Positions 18,671-27,379 of a stretch of 64,000 bases of DNA are shown here, one piece after another. The stretch comes from Gracilimonas sp965227785. Lineage in GTDB: Bacteria > Bacteroidota > Rhodothermia > Balneolales > Balneolaceae. The notes below the pieces were generated by a model. The model saw only the letters and a list, made by a program, of their open reading frames with translations, searched no databases and had not been told where the DNA came from. Numbering within the stretch: position 1 is the first letter of the stretch; the number at the start of each line of letters is the position of its first letter. Made by a program: the position numbers and the translations under genes. The DNA is taken from the NCBI RefSeq assembly GCF_965227785.1, contig NZ_OZ245785.1:248001-312000 (forward strand), given 5' to 3'.

Positions 18671-18765
18671 AAAATCGTCCATCGGTAATCGGTCGTTCGA
18701 TCTTTCGCAAATCAACCAACAAGAACTGCGATTAACCGATGGACCGAAAGATCGATTTGTGATTT
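18671..18765. repeat. Flanking repeat copy A (left of the four-helix-bundle gene)
   Basis: A 95-bp unit. Its first 45 bp (18671-18715) and last 28 bp (18738-18765) are identical to copy B at 19200-19300, while the 22 bp between differ. Inside the unit, CGATCTTTCG and CGAAAGATCG are complementary, as are GTCCATCGGT and ACCGATGGAC, so the unit can fold on itself. Confidence 0.85.
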
Positions 18766-18772
18766 AATTGAG

Positions 18773-19141
18773 TCAGGAGCTGCCTATTTTCCGTTTGGTA
18801 GCAGTCTGTACGCTTTTTACAAAGATAGAAATCAGTTCATTGCATTCTGATTTAGCCTCAACAATACCTTTTTCATCTCTATATAAATTGGATGAGTGAA
18901 TGATTTTAAGACAAACATAGGATTCCCGAAGTTCTTTAAGTACCAGCTGCAATTTGTGAATAAAATCATTTAGGGATTCAGCACTTCTGGCTTCACCATA
19001 GTTCAAAGCAGGGGAGGTGCCACTTCTCAATAGTTGGCCTCCAAGCTGGTTTGAAGCTCTGTTGGAGGGAAGTTCATTTGTAATTTTGATAATCAGTACT
19101 GCGAATTGAATCAATCGTTCTTCAAGTTCTGCTTTTGTCAT
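18773..19141 (-). CDS. Four-helix-bundle protein (23S rRNA intervening-sequence / S23 family)
   Basis: A 122-residue protein with the typical pattern of this family: ERLIQFAVLIIKITNELPSN, QLGGQLLRSGTSPALNYGEARSAES, DFIHKLQLVLKELRESYVCLKII and a final helix ECNELISIFVKSV. Members form pentameric four-helix bundles; their biochemical role is mostly unknown, and the related Avd protein assists diversity-generating retroelements. Here it is a single gene enclosed by two ~100-bp repeats, suggesting that gene and repeats move or spread together. No reverse transcriptase is near. Confidence 0.85.
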   Translation of the reverse strand: MTKAELEERLIQFAVLIIKITNELPSNRASNQLGGQLLRSGTSPALNYGEARSAESLNDFIHKLQLVLKELRESYVCLKIIHSSNLYRDEKGIVEAKSECNELISIFVKSVQTATKRKIGSS

Positions 19142-19199
19142 ATTCTTCTGATTTATTCTTTTTTTGTAAGAGCAACCAAATACGAATTCCTTACAGAAT

Positions 19200-19300
19200 A
19201 AAATCGTCCATCGGTAATCGGTCGTTCGATCTTTCGCAAATCAATCACGCAGAATTGCCCCGAGAATTCGGGGATGGACCGAAAGATCGATTTGTGATTT
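19200..19300. repeat. Flanking repeat copy B (right of the four-helix-bundle gene)
   Basis: A 101-bp unit in the same orientation as copy A. Bases 19200-19244 and 19273-19300 are identical to A. The central part differs and holds its own small hairpin (CCCCGAGAATTCGGGG). It ends ~60 bp before nusB. Confidence 0.85.
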
Positions 19301-19363
19301 TTATGGTGCACAATTGTATCGACAAACCCGTATCTTTGGCGCTCACTACAATAGTTATTTGGC

Positions 19364-19834
19364 ATGATCAATCGAAGACAAGTACGAGAAACGGTTCTCA
19401 AGGCAATTTACGCACTTCAGCTCGGCAAAGATTCCACCCAGCATGTTGCAGACACCATCATCAAGAAAGCAGAATTCACTAAAGAAAAGGATCTTCGACG
19501 TTTTGCAGAGAAATTATTTTTTGAAACCATTGATCATGAAGAAGAGTTGGACGAAGTGATTGTCGATCACATCAAAAACTGGGATATAAACCGGCTGGCT
19601 TTAATTGACCGTATGATTCTGAAAATGGCCATCTGCGAGTTTATCTATTTCGAAGAAATTCCCACCAAAGTAAGTATCAACGAAGCTATCGAACTGGCCA
19701 AGAGATATTCTACGGCTAAGTCTGGACGATTTATAAACGGAATTCTGGATGCCGCTTTGAGCGATTTGAATGAAAAAGGACGCATTAATAAAAAAGGGCG
19801 AGGACTCATTCAAAAAACGTTGGGAAATAATTAA
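19364..19834 (+). CDS. nusB: Transcription antitermination factor NusB
   Basis: A 156-residue all-helical protein with the NusB pattern: RRQVRETVLKAIYALQ at the N-terminus, then DRMILKMAICEFIYFEEIPTKVSINEAIELAKRYSTAKSGRFINGILDA at the C-terminus. NusB with NusE binds boxA in rRNA operon transcripts. The phosphatase gene follows 5 bp later. Confidence 0.93.
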   Translation: MINRRQVRETVLKAIYALQLGKDSTQHVADTIIKKAEFTKEKDLRRFAEKLFFETIDHEEELDEVIVDHIKNWDINRLALIDRMILKMAICEFIYFEEIPTKVSINEAIELAKRYSTAKSGRFINGILDAALSDLNEKGRINKKGRGLIQKTLGNN

Positions 19835-19839
19835 AGAAC

Positions 19840-20517
19840 ATGGCATCACATCCTGAAATTATAGCAATTGGCGACATTCATGGGTGTGCAGAATCTAACG
19901 AAGCACTGCTTAACACACTGGATAATACTTACAGCACTAAACCTACTTACGTATTCCTGGGAGACTATACGGATCGTGGTCCTGATTCCCGCCGGGTGGT
20001 AGAGCAGCTAATCGAGTTCGACAGAGACCATGAGTGTATTTTCCTGACCGGTAATCACGATCAAATGCTGCTGGATGCCTATGAAAAAGGAGAGTGGAAT
20101 TTATGGCTGAGCAATGGCGGTAATACCACTTTAAGTAATTATGATTCATCCCCGGGGAATTTTGATCTGCCGGAAGAACATTACCGGTTTTTCAAAAACA
20201 CGGTACTGTATTGGGAAACGGAAGACTATTTTTTTGTACACGGTGGTATTTCTCCGGACCTAACGATAAAGGAAAACCTGGAAAGCAAATATGAACGTGA
20301 ACAGTTTATCTGGCAGCGTGATCATGTATATGCGCGAAAGAATGTGTGGGAGAAAACAGTGGTATTTGGACATACCCCGGTAAAGGAACCCATAGTAGAA
20401 CAAAATATGCTGGGCATTGATACCGGCTGTGTGTATAAAAAAAGAGGATACGGTATTTTAACGGCCGTTGTTCTACCTGAAACCAAATTTATTCAACAAG
20501 AAAGTTTAGACTTTTAA
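19840..20517 (+). CDS. PPP-family metallophosphatase (Ser/Thr phosphatase / ApaH-like)
   Basis: A 225-residue protein with all PPP metal motifs: GDIHGC, GDYTDRGPDS, GNHDQM, HGGI and FGHTPVKEP. Relatives dephosphorylate phosphoproteins or cleave diadenosine polyphosphates; which one applies cannot be told from sequence alone. It is placed tightly between nusB and ychF (18 bp), suggesting one transcript. Confidence 0.85.
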   Translation: MASHPEIIAIGDIHGCAESNEALLNTLDNTYSTKPTYVFLGDYTDRGPDSRRVVEQLIEFDRDHECIFLTGNHDQMLLDAYEKGEWNLWLSNGGNTTLSNYDSSPGNFDLPEEHYRFFKNTVLYWETEDYFFVHGGISPDLTIKENLESKYEREQFIWQRDHVYARKNVWEKTVVFGHTPVKEPIVEQNMLGIDTGCVYKKRGYGILTAVVLPETKFIQQESLDF

Positions 20518-20535
20518 AATTCAAATTATCTGTAC

Positions 20536-21630
20536 ATGAGCTTAAGATGTGGAATTGTTGGGCTACCCAACGTAGGTAAATCAACCTTATTTAATGCCCT
20601 GAGTAACGCCGGAGCCGAATCAGCAAACTTCCCTTTTTGTACCATCGACCCTAATGTGGGCATGGTCCCTGTTCCGGATGACAGACTTCACATATTGGCT
20701 GAGTTGGCTGAATCCAAAAACGTACTGCCGGCAACCATTGAGTTTGTGGATATTGCCGGTTTGGTGAAAGGAGCTTCGGAAGGAAAAGGGAAGGGTAATG
20801 CTTTTCTATCTCATATCCGTGAAGTTGACCTGATCCTGCATGTAGTTCGTTGCTTTGATGATAATGATATTATTCATGTGGAAGGCAGTGTGGATCCCGA
20901 GCGGGATATTCGGATTATTGAAGAAGAGTTAATTCTGAAAGATCTGGAATCAGTAGAGAAGCGTGTTGAGAAGCTGAAGAAAGAAGCCAAAGGCGGAGAT
21001 AAAGCCAAAGTAGCTCAACTCGAGATCGTTCAAAGGTTGGCCGATCACCTTGGGGAAGGAAATTCAGCCCGTACTTTTGAAATATCTAAAGATGATCGGG
21101 AAGCCTATAAAGACCTGTTCCTGCTTTCTGACAAACAGGTGTTGTATGCCTGCAATGTAGGAGAATCAGATCTGGAAGACGGCAATGAGTATGTGGATAC
21201 GGTTAAGGAAATTGCTTCTGAACATGATGATGAAACCGTAATGTTTTGTGCGAAGATTGAAGCTGAAATAGCCGAACTCGATGAAGATGAAAAAGAGATG
21301 TTCCTGGAAGAGCTTGGCGTTCCCAGTGCGGGATTAGACCGACTGATTAAAGGCGCTTTCAAAGAATTGGGCTTGATTACTTACTTCACAGCCGGACCTA
21401 AAGAAGCCCGTGCCTGGACTATCAAAAAAGGAACTAAAGCACCTCAAGCAGCGGGTGTGATCCACACTGACTTCGAAAAAGGGTTTATCCGTGCCGAGAC
21501 TATTGCGTTCAAAGACTATGAAGAACTTGGTTCTGAAAAAGCCGCCCGGGAAGCCGGTAAAATGCGTCAGGAAGGAAAGGATTACGTAGTTGAAGATGGC
21601 GATGTGCTCCTGTTCAGATTTAATGTTTAG
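20536..21630 (+). CDS. ychF: Ribosome-binding ATPase YchF
   Basis: A 364-residue OBG-like P-loop protein. It has G1 GLPNVGKST, the DxxG-type segment FVDIAGLVKGASEGKGKGNAFL, a coiled-coil arm (~130-165) and a C-terminal TGS domain (LITYFTAGPKEARAWTIKKGTKAPQAAGVIHTDFEKGFIRAE). Length is normal. YchF binds ribosomes and hydrolyses ATP rather than GTP, and takes part in stress responses. Confidence 0.96.
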   Translation: MSLRCGIVGLPNVGKSTLFNALSNAGAESANFPFCTIDPNVGMVPVPDDRLHILAELAESKNVLPATIEFVDIAGLVKGASEGKGKGNAFLSHIREVDLILHVVRCFDDNDIIHVEGSVDPERDIRIIEEELILKDLESVEKRVEKLKKEAKGGDKAKVAQLEIVQRLADHLGEGNSARTFEISKDDREAYKDLFLLSDKQVLYACNVGESDLEDGNEYVDTVKEIASEHDDETVMFCAKIEAEIAELDEDEKEMFLEELGVPSAGLDRLIKGAFKELGLITYFTAGPKEARAWTIKKGTKAPQAAGVIHTDFEKGFIRAETIAFKDYEELGSEKAAREAGKMRQEGKDYVVEDGDVLLFRFNV

Positions 21631-21759
21631 TAGTGATCAAGTGATATGGTGATGTGGTGAATGTTTCATACTGTACCACTCATCAATCTCAACTTTTAAA
21701 TCTGCCTGGGTTTGTCTTTCTTGTCATGAATTTAATTTCCTAATCAATAAATATATCTC

Positions 21760-23292
21760 ATGACAAAGTTGCTCCCTATCCTACATCTGGCTATTGGTTT
21801 GATGGTTTTCAGTTCATCTGGGCTTGAGATTCGTGCACAAAACCAATCCGATTTGCTGATTCTGAACGGAACCATTGTAGATGGGACCGGGGAAGAGGCC
21901 TACCAAGCTGACTTGTTTATTAGGGGCGATTCCATAAACACTATTGGGCAGATCAACTCGGATACACTTGATGGGATACAAATAATAGATGCATCCGGGA
22001 AAGTTGTAGCTCCGGGTTTCATTGACATGCACGCCCATGGAAACCCAATCCAAACTCCGGAGTTTGAGAATTTTGTGGCTATGGGTGTAACAACTATTTT
22101 GCTTGGTCAGGACGGTTCATCACCTACAAGCGGTTCTCTGGATACGTGGTTTGAAGAAGTTCAGGATGCCCAACCCGCAGTTAACGTAGCTGCCTTAACT
22201 GGCCATGGGACACTTAGAAGGTCGGTGGGTTTGAATGAAGATAAAGAAGTATTTGATCGTGAAATTGAACGTATGCAAAACCGGCTAAGGGCCGATTTGG
22301 AAGCCGGTGCATTTGGAATGAGTCTGGGGTTGGAATATGTGCCGGGACTGTATGCCAAACGTGGTGAATTAGCATCACTTGCAGAAGTTGTAGGTGAATT
22401 TGATGGAATCATTATGAGCCACATGCGTAGTGAAGATGATTCAAGAATTATTGAGTCCATGGAAGAATTAGCGGCACTGGGAAAATATACAAGGGTCCAT
22501 GCTTCTCACTTCAAAGTAGTGTATGGTAAGGGAGAAGAACGAGCTGAAGAAGTGCTGAATCTCATTAACACTTACAGAGAGCAGGGCATCCAATTTACGG
22601 CCGATACCTATCCTTACGCCGCCAGCTACACCGGAATTGGGATTGTATTTCCTACCTGGGCCAAAACGGAAAAGGAGTGGAAGGCTATCATGAAGGAGAA
22701 TCCGGCTGTGCTGAGAGAGTTTTTGATCTCAAAAGTAGAGCAGCGAAATGGTCCGGATGCCATACTGTTCGGATCTGGAGTTTATGCCGGAAAAACTCTG
22801 GCTGAAGCTGCCCGCGAAGAAGGGATGAGTCCGGTTGATTTGCTACTTCAGATGGGGCCGAATGCAGGATCAGCTGCTCATTTTGTTATGAATGAAGAAC
22901 TTCAGGATCGAATCGCCATCGCGGAAGGAGTGATGATTAGCTCGGATGGAAGTCCCGGAATGCGTCACCCAAGAGGATATGGGAGTTTTGCAAAAGTGAT
23001 CGGGAAATATGTGGTAGAACAGCAGTCTCTTTCCATTGAAAAAGCAGTGCATAAGATGTCTGGATTATCAGCACAAACGCTCGGAATAACGGATCGGGGT
23101 ATTCTGGAGGTCGGTAGGAAAGCTGATATTATAATTTTTGATCCCGAACAGGTGAAAGATAATGCAACCTTTTCATCCCCTCATAAACCCGCCACCGGAT
23201 TTGAGTGGGTGATTGTAAATGGACATGTGGCTAAATCTGGTAGCGAAGTAAGTAAAGAAAGAGCCGGTGTGGTATTGAGGGATAACGGTTGA
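21760..23292 (+). CDS. Secreted amidohydrolase, N-acyl-D-amino-acid deacylase type
   Basis: A 510-residue protein with an N-terminal signal peptide (cleavage probably after SSGLEIRAQ). The body is an amidohydrolase-superfamily TIM barrel: LLILNGTIVDGTGE, VVAPGFIDMHAHG (metal-binding HxH), SHMRSED, HASHFKVVYGKG, SSDGSPGMRHPRGYGSF and a C-terminal DIIIFDPEQVKDNATF strand. The order and spacing fit D-aminoacylases/dihydroorotase-like deacetylases, which release D-amino acids from N-acyl forms. Exact substrate unknown. It converges with the adenosine deaminase gene, with 4 bp between the stops. Confidence 0.8.
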   Translation: MTKLLPILHLAIGLMVFSSSGLEIRAQNQSDLLILNGTIVDGTGEEAYQADLFIRGDSINTIGQINSDTLDGIQIIDASGKVVAPGFIDMHAHGNPIQTPEFENFVAMGVTTILLGQDGSSPTSGSLDTWFEEVQDAQPAVNVAALTGHGTLRRSVGLNEDKEVFDREIERMQNRLRADLEAGAFGMSLGLEYVPGLYAKRGELASLAEVVGEFDGIIMSHMRSEDDSRIIESMEELAALGKYTRVHASHFKVVYGKGEERAEEVLNLINTYREQGIQFTADTYPYAASYTGIGIVFPTWAKTEKEWKAIMKENPAVLREFLISKVEQRNGPDAILFGSGVYAGKTLAEAAREEGMSPVDLLLQMGPNAGSAAHFVMNEELQDRIAIAEGVMISSDGSPGMRHPRGYGSFAKVIGKYVVEQQSLSIEKAVHKMSGLSAQTLGITDRGILEVGRKADIIIFDPEQVKDNATFSSPHKPATGFEWVIVNGHVAKSGSEVSKERAGVVLRDNG

Positions 23293-23296
23293 TTTC

Positions 23297-24286
23297 TCAA
23301 TCTCTTTTGTAACCATCTGCTAATTTCTTTCGCAATTTCGCCTTCGTCTCTTCATTACAAAATGCGGCATCTATAGCGTGTTGATTTACGCGAAGAAAAT
23401 GTTCGATCTGCCAATCAAAGTGCGTTTGTAAGGCGGTGTACTCCTCATCCAGTGATACATTTGAGATAGTTCTACCATCGGTATTTATACTCAGCGAATT
23501 CCCCTGACTATAGATTTCATCAACCCGGTGATTAGCCACAGAATTGTAAATTCCGGTTTGCACATTACTGGTAGGGCACACTTCCAGGTGGATATTATTT
23601 TTTCTGAGGTGATCCATGAGGGTATCATCTTCGAGACTTCTCACGCCATGGCCAATACGGGTTGGATAAAAATTCTGTAGTACCTCCTGAACGCTTTCTG
23701 CACCGCAAGCTTCACCGGCATGAGCCGTGCAGGAAATATTATTCCGGTTGGCATATTCAAATGCTTTGATGTGGTTATCAATAGGCAAAGTCTCATCGGC
23801 TGCGATATCAAAACCGGTAACATGGGTGCCTTTAAATCGTTCCACAAGCTTTACGGTTTGCATGCTTTGTTCTTCAGAGAAATGGCGGAGCGTACAGAGA
23901 ATAATCCTCGCCTCAATGCCCGTCTCCTTAATTCCTTTGGCTGTTGCTTCATCAACTGCCCGAACAACTTCTTCCGGGCTTAGTCCCTTTTCAAGATGCT
24001 GGAGGGGTGCGAAACGAATTTCAGCATATATAACATTGTCATTTTTGAGCTGCTGAAAAAGATCGAGAGTTACCATTTCCAGCTGTTTTTTAGTTTGCAT
24101 GAGGGTGATGGGTTCATGCGCACACTTCAGGTATTCGTCCAGGCTGGAACAATTGACCGGTGCTATAAAATCTGATTTATACTGTTCCGGAGTGATTCCG
24201 GGTCGTAATTTTGTGACCACTTCAAAGCTTAAAGAGCAATCAAGATGCAGATGTAATTCAACTTTTGGTAGTGACTTTAAATTCAT
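23297..24286 (-). CDS. add: Adenosine deaminase
   Basis: A 329-residue metal-dependent deaminase with PKVELHLHLDCSLSFEVV (zinc HxH), TAHAGEACGAESV, RIGHGVRSLED and SINTDGRTISNVSLDEEY. The enzyme hydrolyses adenosine to inosine and ammonia in purine salvage. The NTDGRT segment replaces the DD pair of the classical enzyme, but NTD(N/G)RT is a usual variant in one bacterial ADA branch, so activity is still expected. The start is ATG 24286, divergent from polA. Confidence 0.88.
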   Translation of the reverse strand: MNLKSLPKVELHLHLDCSLSFEVVTKLRPGITPEQYKSDFIAPVNCSSLDEYLKCAHEPITLMQTKKQLEMVTLDLFQQLKNDNVIYAEIRFAPLQHLEKGLSPEEVVRAVDEATAKGIKETGIEARIILCTLRHFSEEQSMQTVKLVERFKGTHVTGFDIAADETLPIDNHIKAFEYANRNNISCTAHAGEACGAESVQEVLQNFYPTRIGHGVRSLEDDTLMDHLRKNNIHLEVCPTSNVQTGIYNSVANHRVDEIYSQGNSLSINTDGRTISNVSLDEEYTALQTHFDWQIEHFLRVNQHAIDAAFCNEETKAKLRKKLADGYKRD

Positions 24287-24381
24287 TCAATCTCAGTTAA
24301 ACCGATAATCAATATTCGTAATTAGAATTAAAAAAAATTAGTTTCCACGTTCATTGTTCACGTTCAAAATAAACAGATTCA

Positions 24382-27135
24382 ATGTCTAAAAAACTTCTCT
24401 TTTTACTGGACGGAATGGCGCTGGCCTACCGTGCTCACTTTGCATTCATCAACAGCCGGCTCAAAAATTCGGAAGGTATACCAACCGGACCTGTTCTTGG
24501 CTTTGCGAATACGCTGGAAAAAATGCTTGATGAAGAAAAACCTACGCATATAGCCGTTGCCTGGGATACACACGAACCCACCTTCCGCCACGAAGAAGAT
24601 GAAGAATACAAAGCTAATCGTCCGCCACAGCCCGAAGAACTGACCATCGGTATTCCCCTTATTAAAGAAATGGTGAAAGCATGGGGAATCGAGAATATAG
24701 AGCAGGATGGTTACGAAGCGGACGACATCATTGGAACCATCGCAAGTGGCGCTAACGCCGACGACGTAGATGTGATGCTGGTTACACCCGATAAAGACTT
24801 TATGCAGCTGGTTCATGATCACATACGCATGATGAAGCCGGATAACAAAGATGGAGGCTTTAATATCATAGACCGGGAAGGAGTAAAAGATTATTTTGGA
24901 GTGTATCCGGAACAGGTGATTGATGTGCTGGCTATGATTGGTGATACCTCGGATAACATTCCGGGCGTGCCGGGAATTGGGAAGAAAGGAGCACCCAAGC
25001 TGATCAAGAAATACGGATCACTGGAGAAAGCGATAGAGGATGCCCCTAATATTAGTGGAAAGCGAGCCAGGGAAGGATTGATGGAATATGGTGAACAAGC
25101 ACTTCATGCCAAGTTCATGGTGACGATCAAAACGGATGTTCCGAACACACAGGACTGGGAAGAACTGGAATGGGAAGGTCCTGACAAGAAAGAATTGGGA
25201 CTGTTCTTCAAGAGAATGGAATTCCGTACACTCACCAAGAAATATATGGGGGAAGAAGGCCCGGTTGCGGAGAAAGAGGGTGACCAGGTAGATTTATTTG
25301 GTTCATTTAAGGAAGAGGCCGAACAGCAGGAGCTGGATGAGGAGAAGGTAAACTATGAGCTGGTCGATTCTATTGCCAGAGTAAAGAAATTGGTGAAACA
25401 GCTTCAAGACCATAAAGAGTTTTGCTTTGATACCGAAACCGATAGTCCGGACCCGGTTACGGCCAAAATGGTGGGAATTGCATTTTCAGCGACACCGGGA
25501 ACCGGGTTTTATATACCGGTAAATGTGGATGGCGGTTTAAATGAAGAAGAAGTTATTGAAGCTATTCGTCCTTTATTTGAAAGTGAAGAAACCACCAAAA
25601 TTGCACACAATTATAAATTCGATTACCTGATTCTTTCCCGGGCCGGAATTGAAATAAAAGGCAAACCCTTTGATACAATGATTGCGGCTTATCTCATTGA
25701 TGCGAATCAGAGATTGAAAATGGATGAACTCGCCAAGAGTCTGCTGAATTATAAACCGGTTCCTATTGAGAAACTTATTGGGAAAGGTAAGAAACAGATT
25801 TCAATGGCCGACTTAACACCAGAAGAAGTGTATTTATATGCCTGTGAAGACACGGATATTACATTACGGCTGTATGAAATTCTGAGCGAGAGGCTCAGGA
25901 ATGATGAGCTGGAAGATATCGCCTATACCGTTGACTACCCACTGATGGAAGTACTTGCAGAGATGGAATACAAAGGGGTTAAGCTGGATGTTGATATGCT
26001 GACAACGTTTTCCAAAGAACTGGAAGACGATCTAAAAAAGCTGGAGAAAAAGATATATGACAAAGCAGGGGAAGAGTTTAATATCAACTCTCCGCAGCAG
26101 TTGGGAACTATTCTATTTGAAAAGATGGAGCTTCCGGCCGGCAAGAAAACCAAAACCGGGCAGTATTCCACGGCTGAGTCTGTACTCACAAAACTGGCTG
26201 CAAAATATGAAATGCCCAATCTGATTCTGGACTACCGCCAGCTTGCCAAGCTTAAATCCACATATGTGGATGCGTTACCATCTTTGGTGAATGAAGAAAC
26301 CGGACGCGTTCATACCGACTTCAATCAGAGTGTGGCAGCTACCGGGCGTTTGGCATCATCCAACCCAAACTTACAGAATATTCCTATCCGCACGGACAGG
26401 GGAAGAGAAATCCGGAAGGCTTTTATAGCTGAAGACGGATATAAAATTATGTCGGCTGATTACTCTCAGGTAGAACTTAGAGTAATCGCCCACATCGCCC
26501 AGGATGACGCCATGATTGAAGCCTTTAAGAATGGAGAAGACATTCATTCCCGAACGGCTAAGGAGATATTCAATCTGGACTCGCTGGATGAAGTTACAGC
26601 CGATCATCGTCGCAAAGCCAAGGAAGTTAACTTTGGTATACCCTATGGGTTGAGTGCATATGGACTCGCTCAAAACTTGGGCATTGAAAACAACGAAGGG
26701 AAAGAGATGATTGATGAATATTTCGAGCGATTCCCGAATATTTTGAATTACATCAACGAGACTAAAGAATTTGCCCGTGAGCATGAGTATGTGAAAACAC
26801 TGCTGGGGCGTCGGCGGTATATTCCCGACATCAAATCCGGAAACTGGAATGTGAGAGGCTTTGCTGAACGGGTAGCCATTAATATGCCGATACAGGGAAC
26901 AGCTGCCGATATCATCAAACTTGCGATGATCAATATCCATCACTGGCTGAAGGACAATAACAAGAAAAGTCGCATGCTGCTGCAGGTACATGATGAACTG
27001 ATCTTCGAAATCCACGAAAGTGAATTGGATGATGTTCCGTCAAAAATCATAGAGCTAATGGAAACTGCATTCGAAATGGATGTACCACTTGATGTTGAAT
27101 CCGGTGTAGCTGACAACTGGCTGGAGGCGCATTAG
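24382..27135 (+). CDS. polA: DNA polymerase I
   Basis: A 917-residue three-domain enzyme. Residues ~1-290 are a 5' nuclease (FLLDGMALAYRAHF, VTPDKDFMQLV, GDTSDNIPGVPGIGKK). Residues ~335-530 are a proofreading exonuclease with intact Exo I (D350, E352 in DTETD), Exo II (HNYKFDYL) and Exo III (YACEDTD). Residues ~540-917 are a family A polymerase with motif A DYSQVELR (Asp693), the O-helix RRKAKEVNFGIPYGLS and motif C VHDEL (Asp871). It fills gaps and removes RNA primers. Unlike many relatives it keeps all proofreading residues. Confidence 0.98.
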   Translation: MSKKLLFLLDGMALAYRAHFAFINSRLKNSEGIPTGPVLGFANTLEKMLDEEKPTHIAVAWDTHEPTFRHEEDEEYKANRPPQPEELTIGIPLIKEMVKAWGIENIEQDGYEADDIIGTIASGANADDVDVMLVTPDKDFMQLVHDHIRMMKPDNKDGGFNIIDREGVKDYFGVYPEQVIDVLAMIGDTSDNIPGVPGIGKKGAPKLIKKYGSLEKAIEDAPNISGKRAREGLMEYGEQALHAKFMVTIKTDVPNTQDWEELEWEGPDKKELGLFFKRMEFRTLTKKYMGEEGPVAEKEGDQVDLFGSFKEEAEQQELDEEKVNYELVDSIARVKKLVKQLQDHKEFCFDTETDSPDPVTAKMVGIAFSATPGTGFYIPVNVDGGLNEEEVIEAIRPLFESEETTKIAHNYKFDYLILSRAGIEIKGKPFDTMIAAYLIDANQRLKMDELAKSLLNYKPVPIEKLIGKGKKQISMADLTPEEVYLYACEDTDITLRLYEILSERLRNDELEDIAYTVDYPLMEVLAEMEYKGVKLDVDMLTTFSKELEDDLKKLEKKIYDKAGEEFNINSPQQLGTILFEKMELPAGKKTKTGQYSTAESVLTKLAAKYEMPNLILDYRQLAKLKSTYVDALPSLVNEETGRVHTDFNQSVAATGRLASSNPNLQNIPIRTDRGREIRKAFIAEDGYKIMSADYSQVELRVIAHIAQDDAMIEAFKNGEDIHSRTAKEIFNLDSLDEVTADHRRKAKEVNFGIPYGLSAYGLAQNLGIENNEGKEMIDEYFERFPNILNYINETKEFAREHEYVKTLLGRRRYIPDIKSGNWNVRGFAERVAINMPIQGTAADIIKLAMINIHHWLKDNNKKSRMLLQVHDELIFEIHESELDDVPSKIIELMETAFEMDVPLDVESGVADNWLEAH

Positions 27136-27153
27136 GAGTGTTTGGTGAATTGG

Positions 27154-27174
27154 TGATGAGTGATGAGTGATGAG
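27154..27174. repeat. Three tandem copies of TGATGAG
   Basis: A perfect 7-bp unit three times, directly after polA. Length-variable by slippage in principle; no coding role. Confidence 0.7.
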
Positions 27175-27247
27175 TTGACCTTGTTCCGGACGCTCTGCGT
27201 CGGAGCGAAAGGCTGTGGTAATGTCAATCATAATACTACCGTTTGCT

Positions 27248-27311
27248 AACCTTTCCAGAGTTATTAAGGCCTTAATGTATTGAGCCTTTCGGTTTTAACT
27301 CTGGAAAGGTT
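27248..27311. repeat. Intergenic hairpin with 15-bp perfect arms
   Basis: AACCTTTCCAGAGTT (27248-27262) and its exact complement AACTCTGGAAAGGTT (27297-27311) enclose a 34-bp loop, which contains a further palindrome ATTAAGGCCTTAAT. There is no T-run of the kind expected for a terminator. It looks like a REP- or MITE-like dispersed element. It lies between polA and the FAD oxidoreductase gene. Confidence 0.75.
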
Positions 27312-27379
27312 ATAAATGCCTATGTCTAAATACCCTAAGAAAGCGGAACATTTATGATGCTATTTCATGTTAGGTCGGC

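Noticed and set aside
18773..19141. Part of a diversity-generating retroelement, because the four-helix-bundle protein resembles Avd
   Set aside because: No reverse transcriptase and no template/variable repeat pair is visible nearby; the flanking repeats are non-coding.
23297..24286. Inactivated adenosine deaminase, since NTDG replaces the DD pair
   Set aside because: NTD(N/G)RT is a normal variant in a bacterial branch of the family and the other zinc ligands are present.
26371..27015. Long minus-strand open frame inside polA
   Set aside because: The plus strand encodes conserved polymerase motifs here; the opposite frame has no recognisable protein features.
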